From NCBI GenBank assembly GCA_963677785.2, contig CAXXDH010000002.1, positions 558,001 through 622,000 on the forward strand: a stretch of 64,000 bases of DNA, written 5' to 3'. Below are positions 62,886 to 64,000 of the stretch, one piece after another. The first letter of the stretch is position 1; each line of letters begins with the position of its first letter. This DNA comes from G963665495 sp963677785 (GTDB lineage: Bacteria; Desulfobacterota; Desulfovibrionia; Desulfovibrionales; Desulfovibrionaceae). A program made the translations under genes and the position numbers. The notes below the pieces were generated by a model. The model worked only from the letters and a program-made list of their open reading frames with translations. It ran no database searches and was not told the DNA's origin.

Positions 62886-64000
62886 ATGAAGTGTTCCTTT
62901 GTTGAAAAAACATCTTTCCCTTTCATCCTGATCAGTGTGCTCATCTTTTTGGCTTACGCCAATTCGTTGAAAGGCGAGTTCCTTTATGACGACTACGCCA
63001 ATATCATCGCCAACAATTCCATACGTGGTGAATGGACTCTCAAGGGGCTGCTGTTCCCTCCGGGCACTTCCTTCAGAGGACGTCCCCTGGCGAGTCTCAG
63101 TTTTGCCCTGAATTACGCCATAAGCGGACTCTCTCCGTGGAGTTACCACTTGTTCAATCTGGCGGTGCATATTTTTTCCGTGCTTTTATTATATGGCATC
63201 ACTCTACGGCTGCTGCGTACCGAAAAGTTGCGTTCGTTCACCGACGTGGCAATGCCTCTGGCTCTCTCCATTTCCCTTGTTTGGGGGCTGCACCCCTTGC
63301 TGACTCAGGCCGTGAGTTATATCTCGCAACGCATGGAATCCCTGGCCGCCATGTTTTTTTTGGCCACAGTGTATGCCGCCATTGCCGGATGGGAATCCTT
63401 GCGGCGTAAAAATTTGCTACACGGCCTTGCCCTGCTCTCCTGCCTGTTGGGTGTTTTTGTAAAAGAAATCATCGTTGCTGCGCCGTTCATGGTGCTGCTC
63501 TGCGATTACCTTTTCTACGCAGGCTCTGTGCGTAATGCTATACGCCGTTCCCCTCTATTGTACGCCGGACTGTTCATTGCCCTTGCCGTACTCGCTGCCA
63601 TGGTCTCAACCGGCATGACGTTTTCTACCAACGCCATGAATACGCATTTGACCCCCTTTGCCTATCTTGTGGCGCAAAGTGAAGTCGTGTTTCACTATTT
63701 GTATCTGACCTTCTGGCCCGACAATCTGATTTTTTCTTACGACAGGGCGCCTGCGGTCCTGGAAAACGCTTGGCCTTTTCTCTGCCTGTACGGAGGGGGA
63801 GCGGCGGCGACGTTGTATCTCGTCATCCGCAAGCATCCGACGGCCCTGCCCATGGCCTGGATATTTTTTACCCTGGCGCCCACCAGTAGCTTTGTGCCCC
63901 TGACTTTTCTCATTTTCGAATACCGCATGTACCTGCCGCTCATGGGCGTCATCGGCCTTGTGCTGCCTCTTGGCCATCTCGCTTTTAAAAAAATCGGTCA
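62886..64000 (+). CDS. Polytopic GT-C-type membrane glycosyltransferase, TMTC-like, cut by the window end
   Basis: The first 371 codons of a gene that runs past the window. The N-terminal helix is followed by a large loop with FLYDDYANIIANNSI and RGRPLASLSFALNYAISGLSPWSYHLFNLAVH, the signature of TMTC/OGT-type membrane proteins, where the acidic DDY sits at the expected catalytic place. About nine helices are visible. Such proteins often end in TPR repeats, here outside the window. They transfer sugars from lipid carriers to proteins. The family is inferred from the motif and topology. Confidence 0.75.
   Translation, partial: MKCSFVEKTSFPFILISVLIFLAYANSLKGEFLYDDYANIIANNSIRGEWTLKGLLFPPGTSFRGRPLASLSFALNYAISGLSPWSYHLFNLAVHIFSVLLLYGITLRLLRTEKLRSFTDVAMPLALSISLVWGLHPLLTQAVSYISQRMESLAAMFFLATVYAAIAGWESLRRKNLLHGLALLSCLLGVFVKEIIVAAPFMVLLCDYLFYAGSVRNAIRRSPLLYAGLFIALAVLAAMVSTGMTFSTNAMNTHLTPFAYLVAQSEVVFHYLYLTFWPDNLIFSYDRAPAVLENAWPFLCLYGGGAAATLYLVIRKHPTALPMAWIFFTLAPTSSFVPLTFLIFEYRMYLPLMGVIGLVLPLGHLAFKKIG

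Overview
The window looks like a chromosomal segment of a Desulfovibrio-type sulfate reducer (Desulfovibrionaceae, formerly Deltaproteobacteria). The evidence is the mix of gene families: a split glycine decarboxylase, a nifU/nifS pair, a fused B12-binding/radical-SAM protein, a single-cluster ferredoxin, a DsrE-like sulfur-relay protein next to an Rrf2 regulator, and CbpA/CbpM/ClpB. Base composition is moderately GC-rich except for an AT-rich patch at about 20.06-20.95 kb. The species cannot be named from the sequence alone.

Layout. 0-9.9 kb: the 3' part of an RND efflux pump, a MATE pump, the radical-SAM protein, an LSm-like small protein, an AI-2E permease, a ferredoxin and a long coiled-coil lipoprotein. 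10-16.7 kb: a VWA-OmpA envelope protein, then gcvH-gcvPA-gcvPB-lpd and a lone receiver protein, all on the minus strand. 17.1-21 kb: a mobile zone with an IS110/IS1111-type element bounded by a 13-bp inverted repeat, a decayed IS4-family element and an AT-rich fragment with two unknown genes. 21.3-25.2 kb: Rrf2, DsrE-like, cyclic-nucleotide-binding, TetR and acyltransferase genes. 25.2-28.9 kb: a tight minus-strand operon cysK-cysE-pncB-pncA with a possible cysteine leader peptide. 29-34 kb: a chemoreceptor and nifU-nifS.

34-45 kb: an ABC uptake operon whose ATPase is fused in frame to a signal-less FecB-like binding domain, a GT-C type membrane protein, a metallo-beta-lactamase-fold protein, an exported MsrA-MsrB fusion, a sulfotransferase and a Wzt-like ATPase. 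45.6-48.3 kb: a minus-strand run of two FlgO-like proteins, one helical lipoprotein and four tiny cysteine-rich lipoproteins. 48.7-54.8 kb: typA, and cbpA-cbpM-clpB divergent from a polysaccharide deacetylase. 56-62.7 kb: a PP-loop tRNA-thiolation-like protein, gpt and a complete BMP-type nucleoside ABC transporter, a coherent purine-salvage block. The window ends inside a TMTC-like membrane glycosyltransferase gene.

No rRNA, tRNA or CRISPR array was recognised. The most unusual points are the ATPase/binding-protein fusion, the cysteine-rich lipoprotein run, the cysK leader, a 55-residue zinc-ribbon-like gene, and repeated use of the palindrome CCGTACGG.
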